DNA of 64,000 nt. It comes from Nostoc sp. TCL240-02. Its GTDB lineage: Bacteria > Cyanobacteriota > Cyanobacteriia > Cyanobacteriales > Nostocaceae. The translations under genes and the position numbers were made by a program. Shown piece after piece: positions 17,370 through 27,930 of the stretch (its first letter is position 1; each line of letters starts with the position of its first letter). The stretch lies in contig NZ_CP040094.1 in NCBI RefSeq assembly GCF_013343235.1, positions 613,501 through 677,500 on the forward strand, in the 5' to 3' direction. The notes beneath the pieces are model-generated. The model saw nothing but the letters and a program-made list of their open reading frames with translations, was not told the DNA's origin and made no database searches.

Positions 17370-19787
17370 TTACAAATTAGCCCCTATGTGCTTTTCTAAA
17401 ATCTTTTCGGCTCTAGGTTTATAAACTAGATGGAATAATGTTTCCATATAGCGATCTCTGGCTTCGTTATTTTCTGGCGCAACAAAATTCCAAAAAGTAA
17501 ACATTTTTGCCAGTAGTAGTAATTGATTACTATGTAAATGCCAATTGTATCGGTTATGAACTCGCTGACTCATCCATTCTGAGACTTCGTACCAATGTTC
17601 AGGATGAGTATTGCATTGTTCAATAAAATCTAAAATTTTCTTTGCTGTTTCTCCTAAATCTGTAGGATTAACATTAAATTCCTCCTCTTGGTTTTCAATA
17701 ATTTCTAAAGAACCGCCAAATTGAGTAGCAAAAGTTGGCAAGCCAGAAATCATCGCTTCCAAAATGCTCCGTCCAAAGGATTCAAAGCGGGCAAAGTGGA
17801 CAGAAATTCCCTGACAATCTGCAACTACTCGGTAGGCTTCGCCAAGGTTACTGCTAGGAATACGCATCCCCAGCCAGCGAATCTTACTATCGAGATGATA
17901 TTCATCAATAATATTGTGGAGTTTTTGGATTTCTTCTGCTTCTTCTGGGTTTGTAGCTTCATCAGGATGCAGTTTACTACTCAAGAGGATCAAATTACAA
18001 TGCTCTTGCAACCTCTGACTTTGACCAAAGCACTCAGCTAATCCCGCAAGATTTTTGATTGAACTGATGGAACTAACGGAAAAGATTGGTCGCTTATTAG
18101 GGCTATCTAAATGACCCAATATTTGGGAATCTTTGCGGGTAAAGAGTAGGTCGTGAATTTCTGTACAAAGGTTAGAATCTCGGTTGTCTTTGTGGCTATA
18201 GGGAAAGAAAATACTTTCATTTACTCCCGGTGGTACTAAGTTGAATTTGGGACTAAACAAATCAATCCCATCAACTACGTGATACAACTGCGGCATAGTA
18301 AAGCATTTATACGATTCGTATTGACCTATGGTGTCTGGTGTGCCGACAATTTCTTGATAGGAGGATGTGATGATGAAGTCGGCTGCATTCATGCTAATTA
18401 AATCAGCAGTGAATTGTGCTGAAAAGTGGTATTTATCTTCTAAATCTTGCCAATATAAATTACTAAATAGATATTTAGGCTTTTCTAAAGAATGGGCAAT
18501 ATTGCACTGGGTAACTTTCATCCGGCGAGATAAAAGTGAAGCCACTAAGTTACCGTCGCTGTAATTGCCAACAAGAAGATTAGGTTTACCTTGGAATTGA
18601 GTTAGTAATTCTTTTTCTGCATCGATAGCAAATTGTTCTAAATAAGGCCAAATCTCAAATTTAGAAATCCAATTGTTAGTAATTTCCGGATTGAATTCAC
18701 CAAAAGGAACGCGCAATATCCAAGCATTTTCAGTATCTTGGACTTTTTCTAGGGGCAGGTAGCAAAATGTCCCTTCACAGTTAGGGATTAGTCGGGTGAG
18801 AATAATTACATGGGGTTTGATACCTAGCTGGTCTAGTCCGGCGAGTTTGATTTGTTCGCGCAGTTCGTTTTCTAAGCTGCGAGCTTGTTCGAGGACGTAA
18901 ATAACTTGACTAAGTGTTTCATCTCTTCCTAAAACATCTTCCTGTCCAACCCAACCGTGGATAGAAATGAGGACGACACGAAAAACAGCGGGGACACGGG
19001 CCACAAATGCTTCTAATATGCCCGGTTCTGGAGAGTAAATGAGTCGGTCGAGGAGTTCTAGGGTTTCGGAGACTCGCGCCGCAGTGTTACCCCAACCTGC
19101 CTCAAAGCCGAGTTCTTCGAGGTCAAAGCGGAATTTTTCATAAGGTTCATGAGGCGATCGCTCATTCAGTAATTTGAGCGCTAGCTTAATTTGTTTGGCT
19201 AAATGAATACCGGAGGGAATGCGATCGCTCAACAGCAGCCGAATCCCATCGTGTTGTAGCCCCTGTAATGCTTTAAACAACATTTCTACCCAATATTCGG
19301 GGTCAGTCAACAATTGATTGCACAGGTAACGGTTAAGGTAGGCTAAACCTTGACCAATATTTCTAGGGTCGTCAATTCTTGGAGAATCCTCGTAAAAGGG
19401 GTGGAGGTCAATTTCGAGGATACCGGGTTGGTAGCGGTTGACTAGGCGATCTCTTACATCTAACAGCGCTTGTTGCGTCATCTGCTCGAAGCTATCCAAA
19501 TTGGCTGTCAATCGCCAAACTTCCTGGTTAGCAATCGTGGGTCGAATCACGAACCAAATACTTTCCTCTTCGATAATTATTTCGTGAGTGTACTGTATCA
19601 GTTTGCCAATAGAAGAAGAATGGTAAAAATAGGCTGGCTTTTGGGATTGATGACAGTAATCGGCAAAAGCTTGCAAAATCTCATTTCTTAGTAAGTAACG
19701 CTTACCTAAAGCACTCAACGTATAAATTAACTGATGTAGAGCAGTTTTTTCATCACCGTTGAAGACAGCTTGAACTAGTTCATACAT
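17370..19787 (-). CDS. susA: Sucrose synthase
   Basis: An 805-residue GT4-type enzyme that reversibly converts sucrose and a nucleoside diphosphate to NDP-glucose and fructose; in heterocystous cyanobacteria the cleavage direction feeds carbon to polysaccharide and nitrogen-fixing cells. The N-terminal regulatory part (YLLRNEILQAFADYC), the central NYSDGNLVASLLSRR, and the C-terminal E-x7-E region (ARFESFGRSILEAMISGLP) are present, and the length is typical. The open frame begins at 19802, but the Met at 19787 (MYELVQAV) lines up with known SusA N-termini, so that start is used; neither has a strong Shine-Dalgarno. The GH65/mutase fusion gene follows on the same strand after 371 bases with the 21-bp array. 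Confidence 0.94.
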   Translation of the reverse strand: MYELVQAVFNGDEKTALHQLIYTLSALGKRYLLRNEILQAFADYCHQSQKPAYFYHSSSIGKLIQYTHEIIIEEESIWFVIRPTIANQEVWRLTANLDSFEQMTQQALLDVRDRLVNRYQPGILEIDLHPFYEDSPRIDDPRNIGQGLAYLNRYLCNQLLTDPEYWVEMLFKALQGLQHDGIRLLLSDRIPSGIHLAKQIKLALKLLNERSPHEPYEKFRFDLEELGFEAGWGNTAARVSETLELLDRLIYSPEPGILEAFVARVPAVFRVVLISIHGWVGQEDVLGRDETLSQVIYVLEQARSLENELREQIKLAGLDQLGIKPHVIILTRLIPNCEGTFCYLPLEKVQDTENAWILRVPFGEFNPEITNNWISKFEIWPYLEQFAIDAEKELLTQFQGKPNLLVGNYSDGNLVASLLSRRMKVTQCNIAHSLEKPKYLFSNLYWQDLEDKYHFSAQFTADLISMNAADFIITSSYQEIVGTPDTIGQYESYKCFTMPQLYHVVDGIDLFSPKFNLVPPGVNESIFFPYSHKDNRDSNLCTEIHDLLFTRKDSQILGHLDSPNKRPIFSVSSISSIKNLAGLAECFGQSQRLQEHCNLILLSSKLHPDEATNPEEAEEIQKLHNIIDEYHLDSKIRWLGMRIPSSNLGEAYRVVADCQGISVHFARFESFGRSILEAMISGLPTFATQFGGSLEIIENQEEEFNVNPTDLGETAKKILDFIEQCNTHPEHWYEVSEWMSQRVHNRYNWHLHSNQLLLLAKMFTFWNFVAPENNEARDRYMETLFHLVYKPRAEKILEKHIGANL

Positions 19788-20153
19788 GATGACGAATTCC
19801 AAAACTTTAGCTAGTCCACGACCTCATTTTTTTCTCCAGTCTTCGGTTCGTGAGGTACATTTCCCAAGTTAATAGTAGGTAACTATGAAGACCACGCGCG
19901 TCTAGCTACGGGATGAAACCTTGCGAGGGCTTCAAATCTATGGGATGAGGGAGTTAGTCATTTGTCATTTGTGAGCAGAGAAGAACTTTTTGTTTGATTC
20001 CATACCTAATCCCCAATTAAAAAAACTGTCAATTTGGCTGGAGTAACAGCAAAGACAGATTATTCTATGTATAGTAGTTAGTTCTCAATCAGGCATAAAA
20101 CACTATTCTCGGTCAAGCAATACAGCCAAATTTGAGCGATCGCTAGTAGAAAA
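19788..20153. other. Gene-free region upstream of susA
   Basis: No gene, hairpin with T-run or long repeat is seen. The region lies upstream of the reverse-strand susA and so probably holds its promoter, but no clear hexamer pair can be picked. It is AT-rich like the other spacers. Confidence 0.5.
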
Positions 20154-20276
20154 TTACTTCATAAATAAGTTAAATCCAGCAAGTTTTAGCATAATCAAAC
20201 CAAATGTAAGCAAATTAAAGGCTGGTAAAACAGTCACTGCTAAAATTATCATCCGTCGTCGTTGTATTGCAGACAT
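20154..20276 (-). CDS. Candidate 40-residue single-helix membrane protein
   Basis: A short frame begins MSAIQRRRMIILAVTVL at ATG 20276 and ends with TAA at 20154-20156. The first eight residues carry three Arg, then a hydrophobic stretch from about residue 9 to 38 follows with a Pro-Ala-Phe-Asn break in the middle. The positive-inside charge pattern and the lack of stops suggest a real small membrane protein. GGGCTGAG lies upstream, a weak ribosome binding site. It is divergent from the HetP-like gene, with 82 bases between the starts. The product is not recognised and the call is tentative. Confidence 0.4.
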   Translation of the reverse strand: MSAIQRRRMIILAVTVLPAFNLLTFGLIMLKLAGFNLFMK

Positions 20277-20358
20277 ACTACTCAGCCCAATTCAAGCAAC
20301 AGATTATAGTGGCATAAACTGATACACCTCGATTTAGATAAGTTACATCAGGTTAGCT

Positions 20359-20679
20359 ATGAACTACCACATTTCTTCTTCTGAGAAAAATTTTCACAAA
20401 GCCATTAGTCCAGAACAATTAGAGCAGGTTATGGAAGCCATTAGTGATGGTCGATATTCCTGGGCTTGTGTACTAATTTTGCGTTTCGTTGGTTACAATC
20501 CACTCCACTTCATTCCCCAACGAACTTACAGCCGTTTAATTAAAGACAATAGCCAGGTTTCAAATTCGTCTAGATCTACAACAAATCAGAGCCAAACAAA
20601 TATCAAATCTTCTGTGACTAGCTCTAGTGGTCAAGCTTCTTCTCAGGTTTTAAATATGCTGAAAAATTTAAATTATTGA
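20359..20679 (+). CDS. HetP-family heterocyst commitment protein homologue
   Basis: A 106-residue protein with the conserved HetP core: [20 protein letters not shown] followed by [27 protein letters not shown] (about residues 17-62). In Anabaena HetP and its paralogues act after HetR to commit cells to heterocyst development, some promoting and some delaying it. The C-terminal 40 residues are a Ser/Asn/Gln-rich tail without known motifs. Whether this is the HetP orthologue or a paralogue cannot be told here. It stands alone with no hetC beside it, which favours a paralogue. No ribosome binding site is obvious before the ATG. Confidence 0.82.
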   Translation: MNYHISSSEKNFHKAISPEQLEQVMEAISDGRYSWACVLILRFVGYNPLHFIPQRTYSRLIKDNSQVSNSSRSTTNQSQTNIKSSVTSSSGQASSQVLNMLKNLNY

Positions 20680-21317
20680 AGAATAATTCCGAATTCAGGA
20701 ATTATAGCGGTTATCAGTTGAGTGCAATACAGACCTAACCCCCCGCCCCTTCCCTACTAGTGTTGGGGAGTAAAATTCAAAGCCTCTTTCCTTTTAAGAG
20801 CTACGGTATCACTACAAGTTCTCAAATTACCCACCCTAACCCTCCCCTTATAAAGGGAGGGCTGATTCATTCGACAAGGTATGTATTTTGTCAATATCGT
20901 TGGACATAAATATTCGGGCAAAAGTCATAAATTTTGACCATATTGATGCCTAAGATTGAATGCCAATTGAATACTTTGCTTATTTTTCATCTCCTTAACT
21001 CTTGATTTTTAAAGCCTTTTAGGGAATGAAACGGTTCTGCTTTATAAGGGGGGTAATTCGACTTGTGTATACACCGTAGCTAATCCATCGAGGGAATTAA
21101 GGGGGTTAAAACCCGGATCTCAAAGTAACTCTGATTTGTGTGTACACGGTAGCCTTTTAGGAGAGAGGAATGGAAGTGAGGTCAAACTGTATTGCTTTCA
21201 TTCGAGAACCGCTATAGGAATCAAGAGAATATAGAATTCAGATCCATCACTGATAGTGTGGCGCTAGCGAGTCTGTGAGAGATTTTGCACATTATTAAAA
21301 ATAAATTTAATTTATAA
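20680..21317. other. Gene-free region with dispersed words
   Basis: No coding region is seen. It contains phrases common in Nostoc spacers, such as AATTCAAAGCCTCTTTCC (compare about 11945) and two related GTGTATACACCGTAGC / GTGTACACGGTAGCC words near 21065 and 21140. No T-run hairpin was found after the HetP-like gene. Confidence 0.5.
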
Positions 21318-21701
21318 TTATATCAAGCCTAAAGTAATAACTTTTTGCAGGGCTTTTTCAAAAGTTATGCCCTGTTTGATAGCGATATACAACAATACTA
21401 TTGCGGCGGAACGAATTGAATTATCACAATGTATCAGAGTGGGTTTGGGTAATTCAGCGATCGTTTGATATATCTGGAGCATACTTTGATGATTAATGTC
21501 TTCAGTTTTGGTTGGGAAGTTAACGTAGTATAATCCAAAAAACTCAGTCTTCTCCGGTTCGTCAACCAGCAAGTCTGTTTCATCGGGTAAACGTAAGTTC
21601 AGTACAGACTTATAACCCTCATCAGCTATTTGTTTGAGCTGGTCTGGTGTAACTTGTCCAGCGATCGCTAACTGATCGTTAATCTTCCTAACAATATTCA
21701 T
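21318..21701 (-). CDS. DUF442 (beta-lactamase hydrolase-like) phosphatase-fold protein
   Basis: A 127-residue protein of the DUF442 family, which has a protein tyrosine phosphatase fold. The N-terminus (IAGQVTPDQLKQIADEGYKSVLNLRLPDE) and the loop after PTLIHCDNSIRSAAIVLLY are typical. The active-site Cys and Arg are present in HCDNSIRS, but the usual Gly of the HCRSGTRS loop is Ser here, and basic/polar residues before it differ. Reduced or altered activity is possible. Related domains occur in persulfide/H2S-oxidation proteins and in phosphatases; the substrate is unknown. The ATG at 21701 is a good start. Confidence 0.82.
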   Translation of the reverse strand: MNIVRKINDQLAIAGQVTPDQLKQIADEGYKSVLNLRLPDETDLLVDEPEKTEFFGLYYVNFPTKTEDINHQSMLQIYQTIAELPKPTLIHCDNSIRSAAIVLLYIAIKQGITFEKALQKVITLGLI

Positions 21702-21827
21702 TACCTACGTTTATCCCATTTTATCAATCTTGGCCACCTTCTAAATTTAAGAAAATAATTTGAGGAACTTGTGAGGGATAGGGCATTGGGAATTAATTCT
21801 TACCAATACACAATGCCTACTCCTAGC

Positions 21828-24800
21828 TCATAACTCAGCATTTCCTCTAAATAAGTTGTGTAAACTTTTCAATAATTCTCTGGCCGTATAGGGTTTTGAT
21901 AAAACTGCTTTCACATTAGCATCAGAAGCTTGAGCAAAGATTTCCATCGAGTTCAGTCCGCTACAGGCAATAATTTTAACCTGGTTGTTCATTTTTTGCA
22001 GGGTACGAATAGTGGTGATTCCGTCCATCTCCGGCATCATTATATCCATCAACACGGCATTGATTTGATGCTTGTATTGGGCATAGAGTGCGATCGCTTC
22101 TATGCCATTGCTGGCAGCTAGTATCCTATAGTTATAGTTTTCTAAAATGATTGCAGCAATCTCCCGAATTTGTGCTTCATCATCTACAACTAAAATCAAT
22201 TCTCCCTCTCCTGGAACGACATCCAGGTCTTCTATCTTGAAAGCTTGGATTACTTCCACTGCTGGTAAAAATAGGTCAAATTTGCTGCCTTTACCAACAT
22301 TGGTAGACACTTTGATAAAACCGGCATGACTTTTAATGATGCCTAACACTGTTGAAAGTCCGAGTCCTGTACCTGTGTTGACTTCTTTTGTAGTGAAAAA
22401 TGGCTCAAAAATTCTATCTAATATTTCTGGCGGTATCCCAACTCCGTTATCGGCAACGCTTATCACAACATAATGCCCAACTTGGGCATCGAGATTCATT
22501 CTGGTGTAAGCTTCATCAATAAACTTATTTTCTACAGAAATTGTGATCTTGCCACCATCTGGTAAAGCATCGCGGGCATTTACTACTAGATTCATCAACA
22601 CTTGATGCAGCTGTGTGATGTCCCCAGCGATCGCCCAAATATCTTCTGGGATAATCGTAGACAATTCAATAGATTTGGGAAATGTTTCTTTAACGATTTG
22701 GATAATTTCTGAAATCAGATACTTAACTTGGATAATTATCCGCTCTCCTTTAAATCCTCGCGCAAATGACAAGACTTGCTTCACTAAAGCTGCTCCACGT
22801 TGGGCGTTGTTTTCTACAAGTGCTAGCAGTTGTCCAGACCGCTCTTGGTCTTGGAAAAATTTTCCTTGTATCAATTGGGCTGCTGCCAAAATTGGTGTCA
22901 ATATATTGTTTAAATCGTGGGCAATACCACCCGCAAGGATACCAATACTTTCCAATCGCTGGGCGCGAAAAAATTGTTCTTCAAGTAGTTTCTTTTCGGT
23001 GATGTCAGTGTCAACACTCAGGATAGATTTAGGTTTTCCTTCAGGATCGCGCATCAATGTCCATCGGCTTTCTATAACAATTTCTTTACCGGATTTTGTC
23101 ACTTTAGATAATTCACCTTGCCACGAGCCACTCTCAATTACGCTTTTTAGCGGTACTTTCAGTTGGTGCTGAGTTCCTGCTGGGTACAAAATTTCCCGGA
23201 GGTCTTTTCCTATAACCTCTGTAGAGAGCCAACCATACATCCGCTCTGCACCTTTATTCCAAAATAATATTTGAGATTGGAAATCTCTAACTAATATGGC
23301 ATCGGTAGCGATATCAAGTAGAGCAGCTTGTTCTAAAATTTTTTGTTCCGCCAGCTTGCGCTCAGTGACATCCCTATTTGTGCCGATCATCCGAATCGGC
23401 TGACCAATTTCGTTATAGTAAGTTTGACCTTTGCAGTTTAACCAGTGTAGGCTGCCGTCGGGCCAGACAACGCGATACTCTATAGATCCATTTCCTTCCT
23501 TAATCATCCGAGCTATATTTGAAGCCACAGATTCGCGATCTTCTGGATGGATTAAATTGAAATATTCTTCAACGGTTGGACATAGGGTGTTGACCGGCAG
23601 ACCATAAAGTGGCCCCATATTGGCAGACCAAATTGCAGTATTAGCGATCATGTTCCGATCCCAGATGCCCATTTGGGCAGCTTCGGTAGCTAAATTCAAT
23701 CGCGCTTCGCTTTGTCGCAATGACTCTTCGGCCAATTTACGCTCGGTGATATCTTCGGCGATGCCACCATAAAACTGAACTTCTCTTTGGTCATCATAAA
23801 CAGTAAAGCTCCGATCCCAAATCCAGCGCACCGATCCATCAGGTCGCAAAATTCGGTATTCTGCTAAAGCTGGCTCACCACTAAGTTGTTGCTTTGCTGC
23901 TTTGGTGGTTAGCTGGCGATCGTCTGGATGAACGTTGTCTATCCAGGACTCAGGTTTCTCTAATAGACTTTGGCAAGAGCGACCCCAAATTTTTTCATAG
24001 GCAGGACTAACGTACAAGGTTTGGAATGAACCTGGACTAGCAATCCAGATGACTGCGTGGGTATTTTCAGCAAAAGTGCGAAATTTTTCCTCGCTTTGGT
24101 GTAGTGCGGCTTCGGCAAGTTGGCGTTGATGTAACGCGGCTTGCTGTTCAGTAATATCTCTGCCTACCCCTTGGATTTCAACAACTTCCCCTTTGTCATT
24201 ATGAATTGCGATCGCATTCCATTGAAACCAACGAATACCTTTAACTGTAAATATCAGTCGCTCAGAATTAATCAAGGGTTGGGATGAAGATCCTAAAGCT
24301 GTGATATTCTCCATCACTTGAGGCAAGTCATCTGGGTGAAAAAATTGCCAAAATGACTGACCATGAAACTCATCTTGTTTCCAGCCGAAGGTTTGACAGG
24401 CAGCCATGTTAGCGAAGGTAATCTGCCCCTGCAAATCAATGCGGATAAGTATGTCAATTTGACTTTCCACCAGTTGGCGATAGAGGTTTTCGCTTTGCCG
24501 TAATGCAAATTCTGCGCGTTGGCGATCGCTAATTTCTTGTTGCAACAAGACGTTGGACATCACAAGTTCTGCTGTCCGTTCCACCACTCGTTGTTCTAAC
24601 TTTTCGTAAGCTTGGCGCAGTGCTTCCTTTGCCTGTTGACGTTCGCTAATATCGCAAAGTAACCAGCGCCAGCCAACAAGATCCCCTTCTGAATCATACA
24701 TGGCAGCGACTCTCATTCTAGCCGGAAAAGCTTTACCTCCCCGTGGTTTTAGGCAAATTTCCCACTCCTGTAACTGCTGCGAATTATTTAGTTGGGCGTT

Positions 24801-25715
24801 AAAAGCCTGATGGTCTTGATGAGCAATAAATAAAATTAATGGTTTGTTTCGTAAATATTTTTGCCGGACAGCCAGCATGGTTGCTGCCGCTCGATTAGCC
24901 TCTTGGATCATCCCTGCTACATCAGTTACCAAATAACCATCTGGAGCAAATTCAAACAAATCCTGGTAACGTTGGCGCTCCAATTCTACTAGCTCACGGG
25001 CAACAGACAACTCTTCGTTTTGTTCGCGTAGTTCTTCTTGCACTACTTGGAGTTCTTCGAGAGCTAGCTGAAGTTCCTGATTAACTTGCACGATTTCAGC
25101 CGATTGTGCCTCAACCCATACTTTTAAGTGATTTTGAGTTTGGCTGCGGACTTGCTCTATCTCAATTGGCTGATTAACCCGCCTGAATTCATCTGTAGGT
25201 TTTTGTAAATATTCTTGCAATCCATCAACAACCCCAACCATTTTTACCAAGTCAAATGCTTGTAGCAGGCTAGTCTGGGTAATGATTCCTAGTAATTGCC
25301 CGCGATCGTCCAAAACGGGCAAATAGTCAGTCTGATGTTGACGCAATAATGATAAGGCAATGAAAATATCATTAGAATCTGATTGTTTAAGGGTAACTAC
25401 TGGCTGCGTCATCACTTCAGCCATTGTCAGCGTGGATAAATCTACTCCAGAAGCTATAAGTTTGATTACATCTTTTTCTGTAAAAATACCTAATAATCTT
25501 CCTGCCTCTAAAACGAAGATACAACTAGTTAGTGGTTGAGTTCTAAAGCCTAAATCTAATGAATTTAAATCAATAGGTGCATAATTGCTAGCTATTTCTT
25601 GACTCATTAAGGCAATAGCTTCGACTACCAAACTATCAATGCCAATCGTTAAGGGAGAACGATTAATAACATTAGTTAAGCTAGGTATGTTAATCAGACG
25701 ATCGTTGAATCGCAT
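21828..25715 (-). CDS. CBS-PAS hybrid sensor histidine kinase
   Basis: A 1295-residue cytosolic hybrid kinase. In order it has a pair of CBS domains (about 10-155; [24 protein letters not shown]), a coiled coil (about 195-250), five PAS/PAC units (about 255-365, 405-525, 540-660, 675-790, 795-915; each ends in a DITE-type motif), a phospho-acceptor helix with [11 protein letters not shown], an ATPase domain ([28 protein letters not shown]) and a C-terminal receiver (LVVDDE, phospho-acceptor Asp in [11 protein letters not shown], Lys of LSKPYT). CBS pairs usually bind adenosyl nucleotides, so energy-state sensing is a fair inference. There is no membrane segment. No partner regulator lies beside it. 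Confidence 0.93.
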   Translation of the reverse strand: MRFNDRLINIPSLTNVINRSPLTIGIDSLVVEAIALMSQEIASNYAPIDLNSLDLGFRTQPLTSCIFVLEAGRLLGIFTEKDVIKLIASGVDLSTLTMAEVMTQPVVTLKQSDSNDIFIALSLLRQHQTDYLPVLDDRGQLLGIITQTSLLQAFDLVKMVGVVDGLQEYLQKPTDEFRRVNQPIEIEQVRSQTQNHLKVWVEAQSAEIVQVNQELQLALEELQVVQEELREQNEELSVARELVELERQRYQDLFEFAPDGYLVTDVAGMIQEANRAAATMLAVRQKYLRNKPLILFIAHQDHQAFNAQLNNSQQLQEWEICLKPRGGKAFPARMRVAAMYDSEGDLVGWRWLLCDISERQQAKEALRQAYEKLEQRVVERTAELVMSNVLLQQEISDRQRAEFALRQSENLYRQLVESQIDILIRIDLQGQITFANMAACQTFGWKQDEFHGQSFWQFFHPDDLPQVMENITALGSSSQPLINSERLIFTVKGIRWFQWNAIAIHNDKGEVVEIQGVGRDITEQQAALHQRQLAEAALHQSEEKFRTFAENTHAVIWIASPGSFQTLYVSPAYEKIWGRSCQSLLEKPESWIDNVHPDDRQLTTKAAKQQLSGEPALAEYRILRPDGSVRWIWDRSFTVYDDQREVQFYGGIAEDITERKLAEESLRQSEARLNLATEAAQMGIWDRNMIANTAIWSANMGPLYGLPVNTLCPTVEEYFNLIHPEDRESVASNIARMIKEGNGSIEYRVVWPDGSLHWLNCKGQTYYNEIGQPIRMIGTNRDVTERKLAEQKILEQAALLDIATDAILVRDFQSQILFWNKGAERMYGWLSTEVIGKDLREILYPAGTQHQLKVPLKSVIESGSWQGELSKVTKSGKEIVIESRWTLMRDPEGKPKSILSVDTDITEKKLLEEQFFRAQRLESIGILAGGIAHDLNNILTPILAAAQLIQGKFFQDQERSGQLLALVENNAQRGAALVKQVLSFARGFKGERIIIQVKYLISEIIQIVKETFPKSIELSTIIPEDIWAIAGDITQLHQVLMNLVVNARDALPDGGKITISVENKFIDEAYTRMNLDAQVGHYVVISVADNGVGIPPEILDRIFEPFFTTKEVNTGTGLGLSTVLGIIKSHAGFIKVSTNVGKGSKFDLFLPAVEVIQAFKIEDLDVVPGEGELILVVDDEAQIREIAAIILENYNYRILAASNGIEAIALYAQYKHQINAVLMDIMMPEMDGITTIRTLQKMNNQVKIIACSGLNSMEIFAQASDANVKAVLSKPYTARELLKSLHNLFRGNAEL

Positions 25716-26591
25716 AGTTAATTCGTCAATTCTAATGATCTTTTTGATATCAGTACGAAATAATAAAAGCTAGAGTAAGTAAACTGTTGAAAATCAATAA
25801 TTATTCTGCTGCAATTGCTAATCAATCAACTATTTGCCCTGTAAGCCTTACAAGACCTAACACAGGCGATACGATACAAGTTAGTAACTAAACCAGGAAG
25901 TAGATAGAATTTTAGAATTGCTAAACTCATTCTATTGTCAAATTAGAGATAGCAGATCATCTATCTCAAGAGATTACCCTAATTGATGGTCTTGGTAGTC
26001 TTATGAGTATGAAATCTTTGAAATTAATTGAAGAGTGTAAAGATTAAAACCTTGCTCCCGAACATTTGTACTTTTGGCTTTTATTGATAAGGCTCCAGCC
26101 ACACTTTCAAGAGACAGAAGCCGTAAAGGAAAAGGGTTTGACATTTTTATCAGAAAAATGGGTTTAAAACCCCGTGTTTACTTCGGCTACGCTTCAGTAA
26201 CCATCCAGCACGGCTTTAAAGTAATGAGTAAGGAGTAATGAGTGGATGAAAAATGGGTATTTACTCATTACTTATTACTTGTTACTCATTACTCCAGAAT
26301 CACCGTGCGTTCACGGCGGTAAGGATGTCAATCAATCATAGCGAGTTGCACACCACCAGTAAGTCTGCTCTTAAGTCCAGATAATTAAAAAATTTCTCAA
26401 TAGCCTAAAGTTATTACTTAAAAAGTATGTATAAATATTGCAAAAACATTAAGTATCTTAAATGTCTTCACAAGTTCCTCATTTTTTTAAACTATAGTCA
26501 AAATATAAACAAGTTGTTTTAAATATCTACGTGCTTGTCAAGTGATTACTCTGATTTGCAATAACACTTTTATTAACAGGTTTGAGAAAAT
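25716..26591. other. Long gene-free region
   Basis: No supported gene in 876 bases. A frame from 26003 to 26167 is open except for one TAA (26045-26047); its last 39 codons look protein-like (APEHLYFWLLL), so it may be a decayed gene fragment, but nothing is recognised. Between 26215 and 26335 lie GTAATGAGTAATGAG and TTACTCATTACTTATT words that can pair with each other, an intergenic repeat. Confidence 0.4.
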
Positions 26592-26843
26592 ATGAATTAC
26601 TGTCCTTGCTGTTCAAGCTTACTTTTAGAACATATACGCGGTGCAGATAGTTACTGGTTTTGTCGCCACTGCTGGCAAGAAATGCCAGTTTATAACCTGA
26701 ACCAATCCAGTTTATTCACCGAAGCTGTCATAGGGAAAATACCTAGGAAGTCTCAAAAAGAAAAATGTAGAAATAATACTGTTTACGCAAGCCAATGGCA
26801 ACCTATCAAAGAATGGATAGGGCTACAAGATTTATCTGCCTAA
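26592..26843 (+). CDS. Small zinc-ribbon protein
   Basis: An 83-residue protein. The N-terminal 36 residues carry two Cys pairs, CPCC (residues 4-7) and CRHC (24-27), spaced as a zinc ribbon, with YWFC and WQEMP around the second pair. The rest is basic and without known motifs. Small proteins with this YCPCC...WFCRHCWQEMP pattern are frequent in filamentous cyanobacteria, but have no assigned function. A DNA, RNA or protein-binding role is inference. GAGAAA upstream of the ATG is a possible ribosome binding site. Confidence 0.75.
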   Translation: MNYCPCCSSLLLEHIRGADSYWFCRHCWQEMPVYNLNQSSLFTEAVIGKIPRKSQKEKCRNNTVYASQWQPIKEWIGLQDLSA

Positions 26844-27157
26844 TCTCAACTTACTGTGATTGTTTTAGTATAATTTAGCTCTCAATAATTTCGCCAAGTA
26901 ATTGTCATAAAGTGTAAGGCTATAGTTCAACCATAAGGTATTAACTGACACGTTTAGAAATATCAAGTCTAAAAAAGCTTGATTTTCGATTGTTATGTCA
27001 TTTATCGCCTCTACATAGGAATGGCTAATAGATGCCTTGCCTCTAGTCAGCCATTAACAATTCGTACTTCGTAATAACGTTAGCACTGGTTCTCTGCTAT
27101 TCTGTAGCACCTAACCCATTCATTAAGATTTATTGTTGACTTCAATAATCTCTTGTC

Positions 27158-27284
27158 GGACTTACAAAACCCTTATTCTCTGGTAGGGGCAATTCATCTA
27201 GACGCGGAGCGGCTACTCTTACGAGAACGCTTTCAGCGAACCCGCAGGGTATTGCCCCTACCATGTGTAGTTTTGTGTAAGTCC
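27158..27284. repeat. Nested inverted-repeat element
   Basis: An inner perfect 13-bp inverted repeat (TGGTAGGGGCAAT at 27181-27193, ATTGCCCCTACCA at 27251-27263) lies within an outer one (GGACTTACAAAAC at 27158-27170, GTTTTGTGTAAGTCC at 27270-27284, with a 2-base gap). The whole 127-bp unit has no coding capacity and looks like a small non-autonomous repeat. No direct repeat was found flanking it. Confidence 0.7.
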
Positions 27285-27398
27285 TATCTTGTTTAAAACC
27301 TCTGACTTAATTCGAGGGTTTTAAATGCATGAAAAATGAATTTTTAATTTTAATTTTAATTTTGATTTTATCGGGATACTGCTAATTGGGCACTGCTT

Positions 27399-27632
27399 CT
27401 AGATGCAACCTGTATCATCTTCCCAAGATTCATGATTGAGTAGGTCGATAATTCTATCTCTGAGTAGAAATTCGTTTTTTTCTAACTCAAGTTCAAAATT
27501 AACCCAGTCACGATGAGGAATATATTTACATAGGGTATAAATCTGCTGCTGACGGTTAACAAGTCTCTTTTTAACAAGTTTAAGTGCTTCTTCCTTGATA
27601 ACTTCGATGTCGTATTTAACCGTAGTGTTCAT
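27399..27632 (-). CDS. Small hypothetical protein
   Basis: A 77-residue charged, probably helical protein starting MNTTVKYDIEVIKEEAL. The frame extends to 27653, but AAAGGA precedes the ATG at 27632 with suitable spacing, so this start is chosen. It has no Cys cluster, signal peptide or membrane segment. The product is not recognised. It is divergent from the class V aminotransferase gene at 27931. Confidence 0.6.
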   Translation of the reverse strand: MNTTVKYDIEVIKEEALKLVKKRLVNRQQQIYTLCKYIPHRDWVNFELELEKNEFLLRDRIIDLLNHESWEDDTGCI

Positions 27633-27930
27633 AGGTCGTTCCTTTATTTTCAATCAAGGAATTAAGAATCAAAATAATGGTTTCTTTGACTCTACCTTAA
27701 ACTTATCAAATAAATTGGCGAGAATTGTGAAGAATCAAGACATTAACTGTTGCTGGAAGTTAGATATCTAAGTAAGATACTCTTTGAGTTTCTCAGTATA
27801 CCCCCTAAAGAGAGATTTTTGCAGCAAGAAAGCTGACAGAAGAGGCTGTAAATAACAGATATAGATACTCTCTGGGCGACTTGCCAAAAGGTAGGTTAGG
27901 GTAAATAACATTCTCCATAAGACTTATACT

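Noticed and set aside
26003..26167. Possible small gene interrupted by one TAA
   Set aside because: The residues after the stop look protein-like, but no family or ribosome binding site can be named and the region is otherwise repeat DNA.
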